Shown here: positions 36,144 to 46,520 of the stretch, in pieces
Layout: each line of letters begins with the position of its first letter
Numbering within the stretch: the stretch's first letter is position 1
Assembly (NCBI RefSeq): GCF_023554105.1
Contig: NZ_JAMJWE010000009.1
Span: 124,001 to 188,000 of the forward strand
Reading direction: 5' to 3'
Length of the DNA: 64,000 nucleotides
Source of the DNA: Brucella sp. 21LCYQ03
GTDB lineage: Bacteria > Pseudomonadota > Alphaproteobacteria > Rhizobiales > Rhizobiaceae
Notes under the pieces: model-generated
What the model was told of the DNA's origin: nothing
Databases searched by the model: none
The model's input: only the letters and a program-made list of their open reading frames with translations
Translations under genes and position numbers: made by a program

Positions 36144-37454
36144 ATGATGAGCACCGGATTTTTCGGCGACATCCAAAAAATACGTTACGAAGGACCAGAC
36201 AGCGATAACCCGCTGGCATTCCGCCATTACAACCCGGACGAAATCGTCCTTGGCAAGCGTCTGGAAGATCACCTGCGTTTTGCTGTCGCCTACTGGCACA
36301 CATTCGCATGGGAAGGTGGCGATCCTTTCGGTGGCCGCACGTTCGACCGCCCTTGGTATAAGGACAGCATGGAGGCTGCAAAGCTGAAGGCTGATGTGGC
36401 ATTCGAGTTCTTCTCGCTGCTCGGCGCGCCTTTCTATTGCTTCCACGATGCCGATGTGCGCCCGGAAGGCAATAATTTTGCCGAGAACACGAAAAACCTA
36501 GAAGCCATCGTCGATATTTTCGAGCAGAAGCAGGCCGAAACCGGCATCAAGCTTTTGTGGGGAACAGCAAACCTCTTCTCGCATCGTCGTTATATGTCGG
36601 GTGCTGCTACAAATCCTGATCCGGAAGTGTTTGCATTTGCAGCCGCAACCGTCAAAACCTGTCTTGACGCTACAAAACGTCTTGGTGGCGACAATTACGT
36701 GCTTTGGGGCGGTCGTGAGGGCTATGAAACCCTGTTGAACACGGACCTCAGCCGCGAACTCGACAATATGGGCCGCTTCCTCAACCTCGTGGTCGAATAC
36801 AAGCATAAGATCGGCTTCAAGGGCACGATCCTGATCGAGCCTAAGCCACAAGAACCAACCAAGCATCAGTATGATTATGATGTTGCCACAGTTTATGGCT
36901 TCCTCAAGCGCTATGGTCTTGAGAATGAAGTGAAGGTCAATATCGAACAAGGTCACGCAATTCTCGCTGGTCACTCGTTCGAACATGAACTGGCACTGGC
37001 TCGCAGCCTCGGCATTCTCGGTTCTATCGACATGAACCGCAATGATTATCAGTCGGGCTGGGATACAGATCAGTTCCCGAACAATGTGCCGGAAATGGCA
37101 TTGGCCTATTATCAAGTTTTGCTTGATGGCGGCTTCAAAAATGGCGGCACCAATTTCGACGCCAAGCTGCGCCGTCAGTCGCTTGATCCACAGGATCTGC
37201 TGATCGGCCATATTGGCGGCATGGATTGCTGCGCACGTGGCCTCAAGGCTGCGGCTCGCATGGTTGAAGACGGCGCGCTGACCAAGCCATTGGATGAACG
37301 CTATGCCGGCTGGTCTGGCGATTTCGGCAAAAAGCTCGCAACCGGCCTTTCGCTGGAACAGATCGCGTCCGAAGTCGAAACAAAGGGCATCAACCCACAG
37401 CCAAAATCTGGCCGTCAGGAATATCTGGAAAACGTGGTAAACCGCTACGTTTGA
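36144..37454 (+). CDS. xylA: Xylose isomerase
   Basis: 436 aa, class II (long N-terminus) xylose isomerase that converts D-xylose to D-xylulose with two divalent metals. [10 protein letters not shown] carries the catalytic His/Asp pair (about 101-104). Metal ligands appear in [27 protein letters not shown] and [22 protein letters not shown] ribosome site precedes ATG ATG; the second ATG is one codon later. It is the last gene of xylR-xylB-xylA and is followed by a strong terminator. Confidence 0.96.
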   Translation: MMSTGFFGDIQKIRYEGPDSDNPLAFRHYNPDEIVLGKRLEDHLRFAVAYWHTFAWEGGDPFGGRTFDRPWYKDSMEAAKLKADVAFEFFSLLGAPFYCFHDADVRPEGNNFAENTKNLEAIVDIFEQKQAETGIKLLWGTANLFSHRRYMSGAATNPDPEVFAFAAATVKTCLDATKRLGGDNYVLWGGREGYETLLNTDLSRELDNMGRFLNLVVEYKHKIGFKGTILIEPKPQEPTKHQYDYDVATVYGFLKRYGLENEVKVNIEQGHAILAGHSFEHELALARSLGILGSIDMNRNDYQSGWDTDQFPNNVPEMALAYYQVLLDGGFKNGGTNFDAKLRRQSLDPQDLLIGHIGGMDCCARGLKAAARMVEDGALTKPLDERYAGWSGDFGKKLATGLSLEQIASEVETKGINPQPKSGRQEYLENVVNRYV

Positions 37455-37464
37455 TGGGTCTAAT

Positions 37465-37495
37465 AAAAAACCCCGCTCACTGAGCGGGGTTTTTT
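37465..37495. terminator. Bidirectional rho-independent terminator between xylA and eptA
   Basis: AAAAAACCCCGCTCA (37465-37479) pairs with TGAGCGGGGTTTTTT (37481-37495) around one base. A GC-rich core with A- and T-tracts on the two sides serves both convergent genes. Confidence 0.92.
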
Positions 37496-37499
37496 ATTT

Positions 37500-39134
37500 C
37501 TAATTGAATGCAACATCATGCGGCTTTCGACAAGCCGCAAAAAGATCAAGCGTCTGATCGTAAGCCGAAGTTTTAACAGCCATCATGCCCAGCAGCGTAT
37601 GAAACAGATTGTCATGCGATGACGGCTCAGCTGTTGTTTTGCGCAAACAATCGAGATTAAGCCCCGTATCGGCGGCGTAATCAGGTGAAAACCATGTGAT
37701 GAAAGGAATATGGGTCTGCTGCGATGGCGCAATAAAATAGGGTGCCGCGTGAAGGTATAGACCATCCTCACCGAGCGACTCACCATGATCGGACATATAA
37801 ATCATCGAAGATGCAAACTTGTCCTGATGTTGTTTCAGGAGATCTATAACTTCAGAAAGAATATGATCCGTGTAAAGAATGGAGTTGTCGTAAGCGTTTA
37901 CGATTTCCTCATGTGAACATTTGGCAAAGTCATCTGAACGGCAGTCTGGCTTAAAGCGCTCGTACTCTGCCGGATAGCGGCGATAATAAGCCGGGCCGTG
38001 ACTGCCCGTCATGTGTAGAACAATTGTTGCGTTACCGGTCGTTTCGCTAAGCTCTCTCGACAGACTATTAATCAAAATCTGGTCAAGACATTCACCACCT
38101 TCGCAATAGCTTTTATCTTGCGCACCCTGCAAATCAATCAGTTTGATGCGTTCGGCGACGCCTTTGCTGCCAGTATTGTTTTCATACCAACTCGTCTGCA
38201 CGCCTGCATGTTTGAGAACGTCCATCAGATTTTCAGAGCCGCGGAATTTGGTGTTGGAATACTCCTCACGGGTGAAAGGCGAGAACATACACGGCACCGA
38301 CACGGAAGTTTCAGTGCCGCAGCTCGATGTATCCGTGAAAGCAATGACGTCGCGCTTTTTCAGTTCGGGATTGGTTTCACGCGCATACCCATTCAGGCCG
38401 AAATTCTCGGCGCGCGCTGTTTCGCCAACCACGACAACAGTCACCAGCTTTTTGCCTGCTGGCAGTTGCGTGAGCGTTTGCTTGGCATCCAAGCCCAATG
38501 GCTCCATCACGATATCGCGGTTTTTATATACGTGCGAAACATATTGAATGGTGCTCGCGATTGGCGTGCTTGGCATTATCTTCTGCATAATATCAGCCCC
38601 ATGTTCACGGAACATGGAAGCATAGGCCGCATAATTCGTGCCTATTATGACAACAGATGCGATCACACAGCTTAGGATGACGCCTGTATTCACCAGCAAC
38701 TTAGAGAGTATCGGGCGGTGTTTTATGCACACCCAAGCGATCAACAGCGACGGAATAATGCCAAAGATGACCATATGCCAAAGATAGCTTGAGGTAAGCA
38801 GTGCACCCGATTCAGCCTGCGTAGTCGTAAGCGCCGCCTCGACAACGTATTTGTCAATAATCGTACCGAATGTGTCCGTGAAATAGGAGCCACCCGCCGC
38901 AACCATCACAAACAAGATCAGCATTGGCTTGATAATATATTTTGCTGAGAACAGCATAAAGAGCGCAATGTGCAGCAACAGCAAGACAACTGCGATGCCA
39001 GTCAGCCTCCACGGAGCGTCAGCATAATATGTGCCAATCGCGCGCCAGAATGAGGTATTTGTAAAAATGAGAACGTAGAGCGCTGTTAAAAGACACAATG
39101 GTCCACTGGCGATTGTAGGACGAAACTTCTGCAT
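37500..39134 (-). CDS. eptA: Lipid A phosphoethanolamine transferase
   Basis: 544 aa. Five N-terminal transmembrane helices (to about 168) are followed by a periplasmic alkaline-phosphatase-like domain. Metal/active-site glutamate E238 lies in VVGETARAENFGLNGY. The nucleophile threonine is T276 in SCGTETSVSVPCMFS, and the late metal motif is MSDHGESLGEDG followed by YLHAAPYF. Several paired cysteines fit the family's disulfides. It adds phosphoethanolamine to lipid A (or core), a change known to lower polymyxin binding. All key residues are present. It is monocistronic, convergent with xylA. Confidence 0.92.
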   Translation of the reverse strand: MQKFRPTIASGPLCLLTALYVLIFTNTSFWRAIGTYYADAPWRLTGIAVVLLLLHIALFMLFSAKYIIKPMLILFVMVAAGGSYFTDTFGTIIDKYVVEAALTTTQAESGALLTSSYLWHMVIFGIIPSLLIAWVCIKHRPILSKLLVNTGVILSCVIASVVIIGTNYAAYASMFREHGADIMQKIMPSTPIASTIQYVSHVYKNRDIVMEPLGLDAKQTLTQLPAGKKLVTVVVVGETARAENFGLNGYARETNPELKKRDVIAFTDTSSCGTETSVSVPCMFSPFTREEYSNTKFRGSENLMDVLKHAGVQTSWYENNTGSKGVAERIKLIDLQGAQDKSYCEGGECLDQILINSLSRELSETTGNATIVLHMTGSHGPAYYRRYPAEYERFKPDCRSDDFAKCSHEEIVNAYDNSILYTDHILSEVIDLLKQHQDKFASSMIYMSDHGESLGEDGLYLHAAPYFIAPSQQTHIPFITWFSPDYAADTGLNLDCLRKTTAEPSSHDNLFHTLLGMMAVKTSAYDQTLDLFAACRKPHDVAFN

Positions 39135-39321
39135 GGCACGCTTTCGAAATCTTTGAACACGCGCGCCTTACAAGAGCAACCAACGACAGAGGTTGGCTTT
39201 TTCAGGCCCGTTTCCGCCAGACATGAAATCAAGACGGCTTTTTTACGGCGGCAATATCCCCAATTTTTTCAAACCAGCACGCGCATCATGTTCAGATCAT
39301 CCAATCCGATGGAAATCTGCC

Positions 39322-40950
39322 TCACGTCAAATCTGGATGTACCTTAAGCGGCATATCATCATGCATAGTTACGGTTTGCCGCTCAATCATACGATGCACC
39401 AAAGGAGGTGTGGCACCCTTGTGAAGGGCGAGCAGACGCTCTGACACTTCGGCATCCGACTGGGTACGGCGCTGATTATGACGCACATATTCAACCCACG
39501 TCGGCACATGATAGCTCTCTGTCCACGTCTCCGGGTTTTCCAGATCACGCAGCAGCGCCCATTGTCGCGCACCATCACGGATACGGATACGCCGTCTCAA
39601 TGCCATGGCTGCGAGGAATGCCGGAACGTCTTCCTGTGCAATCTTATAATCAACCATGATCATGATCGGGCCACTGCGTGAACGAAGATCAAGGCGCAGT
39701 TCAGGTTCGCTAAAGCGATTCAACGGGTCGAGATTGAGAGATTCAAAATCTGGTTGCGGTAAGAGGAGCCCAACCAGTGCACCAAACAGCAAGACGCAAG
39801 ATGCCACAAGCAAGGCATAGGGCACGCCAAATTCATCAGCAACCGAACCCCACAGCCAGCTGCCTGCCGCCATTCCGCCGAAGGTTGCAGTCTGATACAT
39901 CGCAAGCGCGCGCCCAACCACCCAGCGTGGTGTCGATAGCTGCACCGTCACATTGAAAAGAGACAAAGCAAGCACCCAGGAAAGCCCCGCAGGCAGCAGA
40001 AAAATGCAACTCATCCATACGCTTCGACTGACCGAAAGCAACGCACAGCTCGCCGCAAAAGCAACGAACGCCCCGCGCACGAGCCATTCATTACCGAGCA
40101 ATTCACGCAGGCGTGCGCTCAACAAAGCACCGCCAATCGCACCAACCCCAAAAAAGCCGAGCATGATGCCATATGTCAGCGCAGTACCCTTGACCAGATC
40201 GCGCGCAACGAGCGGCAAAAGTGCCAGAATAACAATCGCCGACAGACCAAAAAGAAAGCCACGAAACATCACTTTCAAGAGGTTTGGCGACATCGAAACA
40301 TAGCGCAGTCCAGCCACCATTGCCGGGCCAAAGGCTTCACGCGGCAAGGTTGATTTGGCAAGCTGTGGCTGCCAACGCCAGAGTGCCAATATAAGCGCAA
40401 TATAGCTGAAAGCATTAAAGATGAAGGCAAAGGCAGCACCCGCTGCCGCAACAATTGCACCACCAATGGCAGGACCGATGCTGCGCATGAGATTAAAGCT
40501 CATGGAGTTTAATGCAACCGCCGCAGGAAGGTCTGCTCTGGGAACAATATCCCCCATTGAGGCTTGCCATGAAGGGTTGTGCAGTGCACCGCCACAGCCG
40601 ATGAGAAAGGTAAAGCCCAGCAGCATCCATGGCGTTAACATGCCCAGATAAGCAAAGGTCGCAAGCGCCACAGAAACGACCAGCAGCATGATTTGCGCAG
40701 TCAACATGATACGGCGGCGATCGAAATTATCGGCAAGGGCGCCGGCTGCGACCGAGAAAAACATCACTGGTAGAGTTGTGGACGCCTGAACCAGTGCGAC
40801 CATATCGTCAGAGTGCGCAATGGTTGCCATCATCCAGCCTGCGCCAACTGTCTGCACAAGACCGCCAAGGTTTGAAAACAGCGTTGCAGACCAGAGAGCG
40901 CGGAAAGTTCCATATTGGAACGGCGCCAGGGGGGAATTTCTTTGCGGCAT
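39322..40950 (-). CDS. MFS transporter with C-terminal monooxygenase-like (ABM) domain
   Basis: 542 aa. Residues 1-415 form an MFS_3 (EntS-like) transporter with about 12 helices. The A-like motif GALADNFDRRRIM lies near 70-82, and NMSGP-like segments such as LMRSIGPAIGG follow. Residues 430-530 are soluble, with MVDYKIAQEDVPAFLAAM and an ABM-dimeric alpha-beta-barrel pattern. This fusion is common in proteobacteria. Substrate is unknown, and a siderophore or drug efflux role is a guess from the transporter half. A 187-bp gap separates it from eptA. Confidence 0.82.
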   Translation of the reverse strand: MPQRNSPLAPFQYGTFRALWSATLFSNLGGLVQTVGAGWMMATIAHSDDMVALVQASTTLPVMFFSVAAGALADNFDRRRIMLTAQIMLLVVSVALATFAYLGMLTPWMLLGFTFLIGCGGALHNPSWQASMGDIVPRADLPAAVALNSMSFNLMRSIGPAIGGAIVAAAGAAFAFIFNAFSYIALILALWRWQPQLAKSTLPREAFGPAMVAGLRYVSMSPNLLKVMFRGFLFGLSAIVILALLPLVARDLVKGTALTYGIMLGFFGVGAIGGALLSARLRELLGNEWLVRGAFVAFAASCALLSVSRSVWMSCIFLLPAGLSWVLALSLFNVTVQLSTPRWVVGRALAMYQTATFGGMAAGSWLWGSVADEFGVPYALLVASCVLLFGALVGLLLPQPDFESLNLDPLNRFSEPELRLDLRSRSGPIMIMVDYKIAQEDVPAFLAAMALRRRIRIRDGARQWALLRDLENPETWTESYHVPTWVEYVRHNQRRTQSDAEVSERLLALHKGATPPLVHRMIERQTVTMHDDMPLKVHPDLT

Positions 40951-41048
40951 TCGGACGAACCTCCAACCTACACCATTACTTTAGGTGACATAGATATAGC
41001 CACAAAGGAATAAGTGAATTCGATCAGGCGCGACGCGACGACACAGTG

Positions 41049-42224
41049 TTATGCAACCTGCCCTGCACACCAACCAGATGACCATGCCCACTGGAAATTG
41101 TAACCACCAAGCCAGCCTGTGACATCGACCACCTCTCCGATGAAATAGAGACCCGGCACGGCTCTCGCCTCCATAGTTTTGGAATCAAGATCACGCGTAT
41201 CAACACCACCGAGCGTCACTTCCGCTGTCCGATAACCTTCCGAACCCGCAGGCTTTACGTGCCATTCATTGACTGCCGCAGCCGCACGCCGCAATACGGC
41301 ATCCGAACAATCCGCCAAATTGCTCGCAGGAAAATCAGCGGCAATGAGTTGTGCCAATTTCTTTGGAATAAAATAGGAAAGAGCAGTTTGCAGAGCTTGT
41401 TTGCCATTTTTGGACCGCTGCTCCCGCAATAGTTCAAACAAATCGGCTTTTGGCAGCATGGAGATTACAATCTCATCGCCTTCTCTCCAATAAGACGAAA
41501 TCTGCAAAATAGACGGGCCGCTAATGCCGCGATGCGTAAACAGCATGGCTTCCGTAAACTTCGTCTTTTTGCAAGCCACAACTGCATCGACCGCAACACC
41601 AGCGAGAGGTTTAAGCCGCTCAAGCAAATTGGGTTCAAAAGTCAGCGGAACCAGACCGGGGCGCGTCTCGACCAGACGCAAATTAAACCGCTTGGCTATA
41701 TCATAGCCGAAGCCTGTCGCTCCCATTTTGGGAATGGACTTTCCACCTGTCGCGATGACCAGCGATTTTGCCGCGACTGTTCCACCGGAATGCCGCACAA
41801 CATAACCGTGTTCGCCTTTTTCAACATTTTCGATTGAGGTCTCAAGCTGCAGACGAGCACCATGACGATGCATTTCATCGAGCAACATATCGATGATCTG
41901 TGTTGCCGAACCATCGCAAAACAATTGCCCAAGCGTCTTTTCATGATAGGCAATACCGTATCGCTCTACCAGCTTTATGAAATCGCGTTGCGTGTAGCGG
42001 CTCAAAGCAGAAATGCAAAAATGCGGATTCTGAGACAGGAAATTCTTTGGGCTTGCATGGATATTGGTGAAGTTACAGCGTCCACCACCAGAGATGCGTA
42101 TCTTATCGCCCGGCTTTTTGGCGTGATCCAGAACCAGCACCGAACGACCGCGTTTTCCGGCCTCGATCGCGCACATCATGCCAGCAGCGCCAGCGCCTAT
42201 CACCAAAACATCGACGCTCTGCAA
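41049..42224 (-). CDS. BaiN/RdsA-family FAD-dependent oxidoreductase (HI0933/YhiN-like)
   Basis: 391 aa. The N-terminal FAD site is VLVIGAGAAGMMCAIEAGKRG, read as GxGxxG. The family signature KIRISGGGRCNFTN follows, then the late GLYFIGEVVDVTGWLGGYNFQWAW that closes the FAD site. Length is normal. Relatives reduce bile-acid or other unsaturated substrates, but for most members the substrate is unknown. It is divergent from the membrane glycosyltransferase-like gene and not clearly linked to it. Confidence 0.87.
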   Translation of the reverse strand: MQSVDVLVIGAGAAGMMCAIEAGKRGRSVLVLDHAKKPGDKIRISGGGRCNFTNIHASPKNFLSQNPHFCISALSRYTQRDFIKLVERYGIAYHEKTLGQLFCDGSATQIIDMLLDEMHRHGARLQLETSIENVEKGEHGYVVRHSGGTVAAKSLVIATGGKSIPKMGATGFGYDIAKRFNLRLVETRPGLVPLTFEPNLLERLKPLAGVAVDAVVACKKTKFTEAMLFTHRGISGPSILQISSYWREGDEIVISMLPKADLFELLREQRSKNGKQALQTALSYFIPKKLAQLIAADFPASNLADCSDAVLRRAAAAVNEWHVKPAGSEGYRTAEVTLGGVDTRDLDSKTMEARAVPGLYFIGEVVDVTGWLGGYNFQWAWSSGWCAGQVA

Positions 42225-42360
42225 AACACAACTCCAGGCTAACGGTCAAGCGCGCACCATATTGCGGGAAATTTCAAGCGCAAGATATGTTTTGCAGATT
42301 TTAAACATATACGAGATAGAACTGTATAGCTCGGACAAATTATGCCGGACGGGGGAACGT

Positions 42361-44052
42361 TTGAAAATTTCAGCATCCAGATTGCCAGACGTAAACTCTG
42401 CGAAATCCCGCTTTCCGGGCAAACCAATCTGGTGGATGCTGTTCGTGCTTTTAGCACTGCTAGGTCTATTAAGCATCAAGCTAACTGTCCCAATTGGACC
42501 GATGTATTGGGACACCTATCTCTATCTGGACGCAGCGCACCGTATTAGTACCGGCCAAATACCATCGGTCGACTTTTCAACGCCTGTCGGACCACTTGGA
42601 TATTATCTTTTCGCATGGGGCATGAGGCTTTTTCCATACGCTCAATCTTTGTTGCTTGTGCAATGGTCGTTGCTGGCAGTTGCAGCACCATTGATGATGG
42701 TCGTTCTTCTGGAAGTTAATAGAAAAAGCAGAACGCTGGCATTCGCACTTCTCATTCCATTCCTCGTCTTTGCACTCTTTCCCGCCAATGTGCAAACGTA
42801 CACATCGTATCCGGGACTAGATGGCTTCGGCATCTATAATCGTCAGGTATCGCTGCTGCTCTATGTGTTGACGTGCGGGCTGATGTTTATTGCTGATGGC
42901 CGCAAACTAGCAACCTTTTGTGCCGCTGTTATGCTTGCACTTTTTCTAACAAAAATCACCGGATTTCTGGTTGGTGGTCTTTTCGGCCTGACAGCGCTTC
43001 TGGCCGGGCGTATCTCACTGAAAAGCATTCTGATTGCCGCGGTTCTTGCTATCATAACCCTTGTTGCAATCGAACTAAACAGCCACATGGTTTCAGCCTA
43101 TATTGCCAACATTTGGCAGCTTCTTTTATTAAACGAAGGCGGATTGCTGTCGCGTTTCCTGACGGTTGTTTCCGGCAAACTTGACGTCATTTTACCGGCT
43201 GCGTTTCTGGTGCTTGTACTGTTCTGGATTGAAACCACGCAAAGCATAGGCTCTTACCGCTTTTTCGACCGCAGTTCTGTATGGCTTGCGATCCTTCTGT
43301 TTGGTGGTATCGTTTTAGAAACACAAAACACCGGCAGTCAGGAATTCATTTTTATCTGGCCGGTTTTGCTGATGATCTATGAGCGCATCAAGCATTTGGA
43401 AAGCAAAGCTAAAATCGTTTTTCTAGTTTTTGCGGCTTTCTGCGTTATCCCAACTTTTAGCAAGGTTACACATCGAACTTTGCGTGCGATTGCTGTGGCA
43501 CCAACCTATGTTCAGCCACCTGTCACTGAGCTAAAAAACATGCGTCAGGTTTCTGCCCGACCTGATATTATGACCCGCGCGAAACTGCTACCAGAGCATT
43601 ATGCCGACTACTCAGCACCTTATGAGGCGCTTGCATCTCAGGGGCAATTGCCAAGCTGGCGGCTTTATTCCGAGCTTGATTATCAAATGTACTGGCTCAT
43701 CTCAGCGGACGAAGCCGTTAAAGCATTCAAACAATTTGAGACGAAATCCGGCCTGCATCTGGATACGCTGATGGCGCTCGACTTCACCGATCCGTTTCCC
43801 TGGCTGCTTAATCGGAATGCGACCCGTAAAATTCAGATTGGCGCTGATCCGTTTCGAACTGTTCCCGCTATGTCACCTGAAACAAAAGCGGCCGTTGAGG
43901 CTACCGACGGCGTTTTACGCCCCAAGTGCCCAATGACGACATCGCGCCTTGCCTTGCAGGAAATCTATGCCGATGCACTCAAAGATCGCGATGTGGTTGC
44001 GCTCGACCCTTGCTGGGATTTACTGCTACGCCCCGGCATCCTTAAACAATAA
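42361..44052 (+). CDS. Polytopic membrane protein, GT-C glycosyltransferase-like
   Basis: 563 aa from TTG at 42361, chosen because GGGGGAA lies six bases upstream. The open frame to 42178 would overlap the divergent flavoprotein gene. About 9-11 hydrophobic helices are followed by a soluble tail of about 200 aa. After helix 1 comes a loop with YWDTYLYLDAAHRISTGQ and VDFSTPVGPLGYY. The acidic first loop and the overall layout resemble GT-C (PMT/ArnT-like) enzymes that use polyprenyl-phosphate sugars. It faces the UbiA/DprE1-like cluster across a terminator, so it could transfer that cluster's sugar. No named family is certain. Confidence 0.65.
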   Translation: MKISASRLPDVNSAKSRFPGKPIWWMLFVLLALLGLLSIKLTVPIGPMYWDTYLYLDAAHRISTGQIPSVDFSTPVGPLGYYLFAWGMRLFPYAQSLLLVQWSLLAVAAPLMMVVLLEVNRKSRTLAFALLIPFLVFALFPANVQTYTSYPGLDGFGIYNRQVSLLLYVLTCGLMFIADGRKLATFCAAVMLALFLTKITGFLVGGLFGLTALLAGRISLKSILIAAVLAIITLVAIELNSHMVSAYIANIWQLLLLNEGGLLSRFLTVVSGKLDVILPAAFLVLVLFWIETTQSIGSYRFFDRSSVWLAILLFGGIVLETQNTGSQEFIFIWPVLLMIYERIKHLESKAKIVFLVFAAFCVIPTFSKVTHRTLRAIAVAPTYVQPPVTELKNMRQVSARPDIMTRAKLLPEHYADYSAPYEALASQGQLPSWRLYSELDYQMYWLISADEAVKAFKQFETKSGLHLDTLMALDFTDPFPWLLNRNATRKIQIGADPFRTVPAMSPETKAAVEATDGVLRPKCPMTTSRLALQEIYADALKDRDVVALDPCWDLLLRPGILKQ

Positions 44053-44077
44053 AAAAGCCGGGATTTACCCGGCTTTT
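44053..44077. terminator. Bidirectional terminator between GT-C-like gene and aminotransferase
   Basis: AAAAGCCGGG (44053-44062) and CCCGGCTTTT (44068-44077) pair around ATTTA. A-runs and T-runs on both sides make it work for both convergent genes. Confidence 0.88.
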
Positions 44078-44081
44078 CTCT

Positions 44082-45506
44082 TTACTTGATCTGCGCTTTT
44101 ACGAAGTCCTTGACGATGCCAACAATGCCGCGTCCAAGAATTTCATCAAGCGCTGTGATGAACTCATCCACATGCGCGCGACCACAAATCAGTGGTGGCT
44201 CAAGGCGGATCACGTTGCGATTATACTCGGTGAAGGCCACCAGTACGCCGTGATCACGCAGCAGATGACTGCCGATAAAGCCCGGCAACGAGCCTTTCAG
44301 CTTGTCATCAAGCATAGCCAGCACAGGTCGAAGTACCATTGGCATTGCGTTGGAGAAGTCATGGAACTCCAACCCAACCATCATGCCCTTGCCGCGCACG
44401 TCCTTGATGAGTTTAGGATAACGTGCGTGCAGCTCATTCAGACGCTCCAGCAGATAATCGCCGGTTTCAGCTGAGTTATCGATGAGATGCTCATCGTAAA
44501 GCACATTGATCGTTTCAATCGAGGTGATGCAGGCTTCACCAATGCCACCAAATGTTGCCATGGCGTGGATCATCGCCGTCTTCGGCGTACCATAGGCTTT
44601 CATATAGACGTCGCGCTTGGCAATCATTGCAGCCATAGCCGTCTTGCCGCCACCCAATGACTTGGCAAGGGCAGTAACATCCGGAATGACGCCGTAATGT
44701 TCAAAGGCATAGAACTTTCCGGTACGGCCAAAGCCGCACTGCACTTCGTCGGCGACCCAGATCACACCATACTGATCACAGAGCTGGCGCAGCTTCTGCC
44801 AGAATGCGGTATCAGCCTGAATGATGCCGCCGCCGCCCTGAACAGTTTCAAGCACGATGACGCCAATTTCAGGGTCCGTGCGGAACGCGTTTTCAATTGA
44901 CTCAATATCGCCGAACGGTACGCGCACCGTATTGTCGACCAGCTTGAACTCACCTCGATAAAGCCCGCCATCGGTGATCGACAGCACACCCTTGGTTTTG
45001 CCGTGGAAAGAATTTTCGGCATAGACGATCTTCGGCTTCTTCGGTCCAGCGGCACGTTCTGCAACCTTGATCGCAGCTTCCATAGCTTCCGAGCCGGACG
45101 AGCCTAAGAACACCATATCAAGATCGCCCGGCGAGCAGGCTGCAATGTCATAGGCAAGGGCCGCCGCATATTGCGACATGAAAGCGATGGCGATTTCGTG
45201 CCGCATTTCCTCCTGAAACTTGCGACGTGCTTCCAGAATACGCGGGTGATTGTGCCCAAGCGCCAGCGATCCAAAACCACCGAAAAAATCGAGAATCTTG
45301 CGACCGTTCTGATCGTAATAATACATGCCTTCGGCACGCTCGATTTTCACCTTGTGAAAGCCGAGCAGCTTCATGAAATGCAGCTGTCCCGGATTTAGGT
45401 GCCCGGTGAAAAGCTCTGTCATGCGCGGTAGGTCAAGCGCCTTGGCGTCTTCAACGGTCAGAAGCTTCGGCTTGGGCGTGGTATTCGTTATAACTTGATT
45501 GGTCAT
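44082..45506 (-). CDS. Class III PLP-dependent aminotransferase
   Basis: 474 aa fold-type I enzyme. Phosphate-binding SSGSEAMEAAIKVAERA, VWVADEVQCGFGRTG with the PLP aspartate, and ALAKSLGGGKTAMAAMI with the PLP lysine are clear. It resembles ornithine/putrescine/omega-amino aminotransferases. The family also includes enzymes that aminate oxidised sugars in aminoglycoside pathways. It is the last gene of the minus-strand UbiA-DprE1-like operon, nine bases after the SDR gene. A role on a keto-sugar is therefore possible, though a housekeeping amine role cannot be excluded. Confidence 0.85.
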   Translation of the reverse strand: MTNQVITNTTPKPKLLTVEDAKALDLPRMTELFTGHLNPGQLHFMKLLGFHKVKIERAEGMYYYDQNGRKILDFFGGFGSLALGHNHPRILEARRKFQEEMRHEIAIAFMSQYAAALAYDIAACSPGDLDMVFLGSSGSEAMEAAIKVAERAAGPKKPKIVYAENSFHGKTKGVLSITDGGLYRGEFKLVDNTVRVPFGDIESIENAFRTDPEIGVIVLETVQGGGGIIQADTAFWQKLRQLCDQYGVIWVADEVQCGFGRTGKFYAFEHYGVIPDVTALAKSLGGGKTAMAAMIAKRDVYMKAYGTPKTAMIHAMATFGGIGEACITSIETINVLYDEHLIDNSAETGDYLLERLNELHARYPKLIKDVRGKGMMVGLEFHDFSNAMPMVLRPVLAMLDDKLKGSLPGFIGSHLLRDHGVLVAFTEYNRNVIRLEPPLICGRAHVDEFITALDEILGRGIVGIVKDFVKAQIK

Positions 45507-45515
45507 GACCTGTCC

Positions 45516-46499
45516 TCACACTGCCTTCGATGCAAGCTTTTTGTGATATTCGCTATAGGCTGCGATCAGCATGTCTTCATCGCGATATTGCGGCACCCAG
45601 CCGAGTTCTCGCTCGCCTTTCGACACATCAAGAACACACATTTCATCGGCAATCAGATATTGCTCCGGGTCCATCAAAGGCTTGTTGAGCCAATCGAGGA
45701 AATCCAGCGTGCGCTTGACCGCCCAGGCTGGTGTCGGCACCAGAATGGATTTTGAGCCTGCGTGCTTGACCAGATCGCCGAGCAATTTGCGCACCGGCGG
45801 CGGATTGAGCGAGCCGAGATTATAAACCTCGTTCGGCACCCCTGCCTTGAAAGCGGCATAGCAAGCAGAGGCACAGTCGAACACGGAAATGAACTGATAA
45901 GGATTTTTGCCAGAGCCGATCATCGGCACCGGCAGATTGTTATCGATCAGTTTGAACAGCTTTTCCAGAATGCCAAGGCGTCCTGGTCCGATAATCAGGC
46001 GCGGACGGAACAGCGAAATGTTCATCCCTTTCTCGCGCCATTCTGCGGCCAATTCCTCGGTCTTTAGCTTCGACAGGCCATATTCGCCCAGCGGATTGCA
46101 TGGGTGATCTTCCTTCTGTGGCCAGACATACGTGTGGCCATAAACCATGTCTGTGGTGAAATGCACGAGGCGCTTTGCACCAGCCTCGTCCATTGCCTTG
46201 ATGATGTTTTCCGTACCGTAATAGTTGACCGGAAAGAAGAAATCGTGACGCTTGGCCCGCACTTGAAGCGGCGATAGCATCTTGGCCGAGAGATTATAGA
46301 CCATATCGTCGGCGCGAAGCCCAAGCTTGCGGATTGCTTCCGGGTCGGTCACATCCGTATGCACGAAAGTCGCTTGCGCATAATGCGCGAGATCGCTTTT
46401 CACGATATCTGCGACGATCACTTCATGTCCGTCAGCGAGAAGCAATGGAGCCAGATAACGCCCCACAAAGCCATCGCCACCGAAAATAATATGTCTCAT
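45516..46499 (-). CDS. Extended SDR (NAD-dependent epimerase/dehydratase family)
   Basis: 327 aa. The N-terminal Rossmann motif is IIFGGDGFVGRYLAP, followed by the catalytic TTDMVYGH and YGLSKLKTEE (YxxxK). It is the class that contains UDP-glucose 4-epimerase and related sugar-nucleotide enzymes. In this operon, after the DprE1-like oxidase, it might reduce or epimerise a keto-sugar intermediate as DprE2 does in mycobacteria, although DprE2 is a classical SDR. The assignment is by context only. Confidence 0.8.
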   Translation of the reverse strand: MRHIIFGGDGFVGRYLAPLLLADGHEVIVADIVKSDLAHYAQATFVHTDVTDPEAIRKLGLRADDMVYNLSAKMLSPLQVRAKRHDFFFPVNYYGTENIIKAMDEAGAKRLVHFTTDMVYGHTYVWPQKEDHPCNPLGEYGLSKLKTEELAAEWREKGMNISLFRPRLIIGPGRLGILEKLFKLIDNNLPVPMIGSGKNPYQFISVFDCASACYAAFKAGVPNEVYNLGSLNPPPVRKLLGDLVKHAGSKSILVPTPAWAVKRTLDFLDWLNKPLMDPEQYLIADEMCVLDVSKGERELGWVPQYRDEDMLIAAYSEYHKKLASKAV

Positions 46500-46520
46500 A
46501 ATCCTGCCCCAACCTTAAAT

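Noticed and set aside
36498-37211. Long open frame on the minus strand inside xylA (237 codons)
   Set aside because: It is antisense to a perfectly conserved xylose isomerase, matches no family I know and has no ribosome site; a by-product of codon bias.
42178-42360. Extended N-terminus of the GT-C-like membrane protein
   Set aside because: It would overlap the divergent flavoprotein gene and has no ribosome site, whereas TTG at 42361 has a strong one just before the hydrophobic start.
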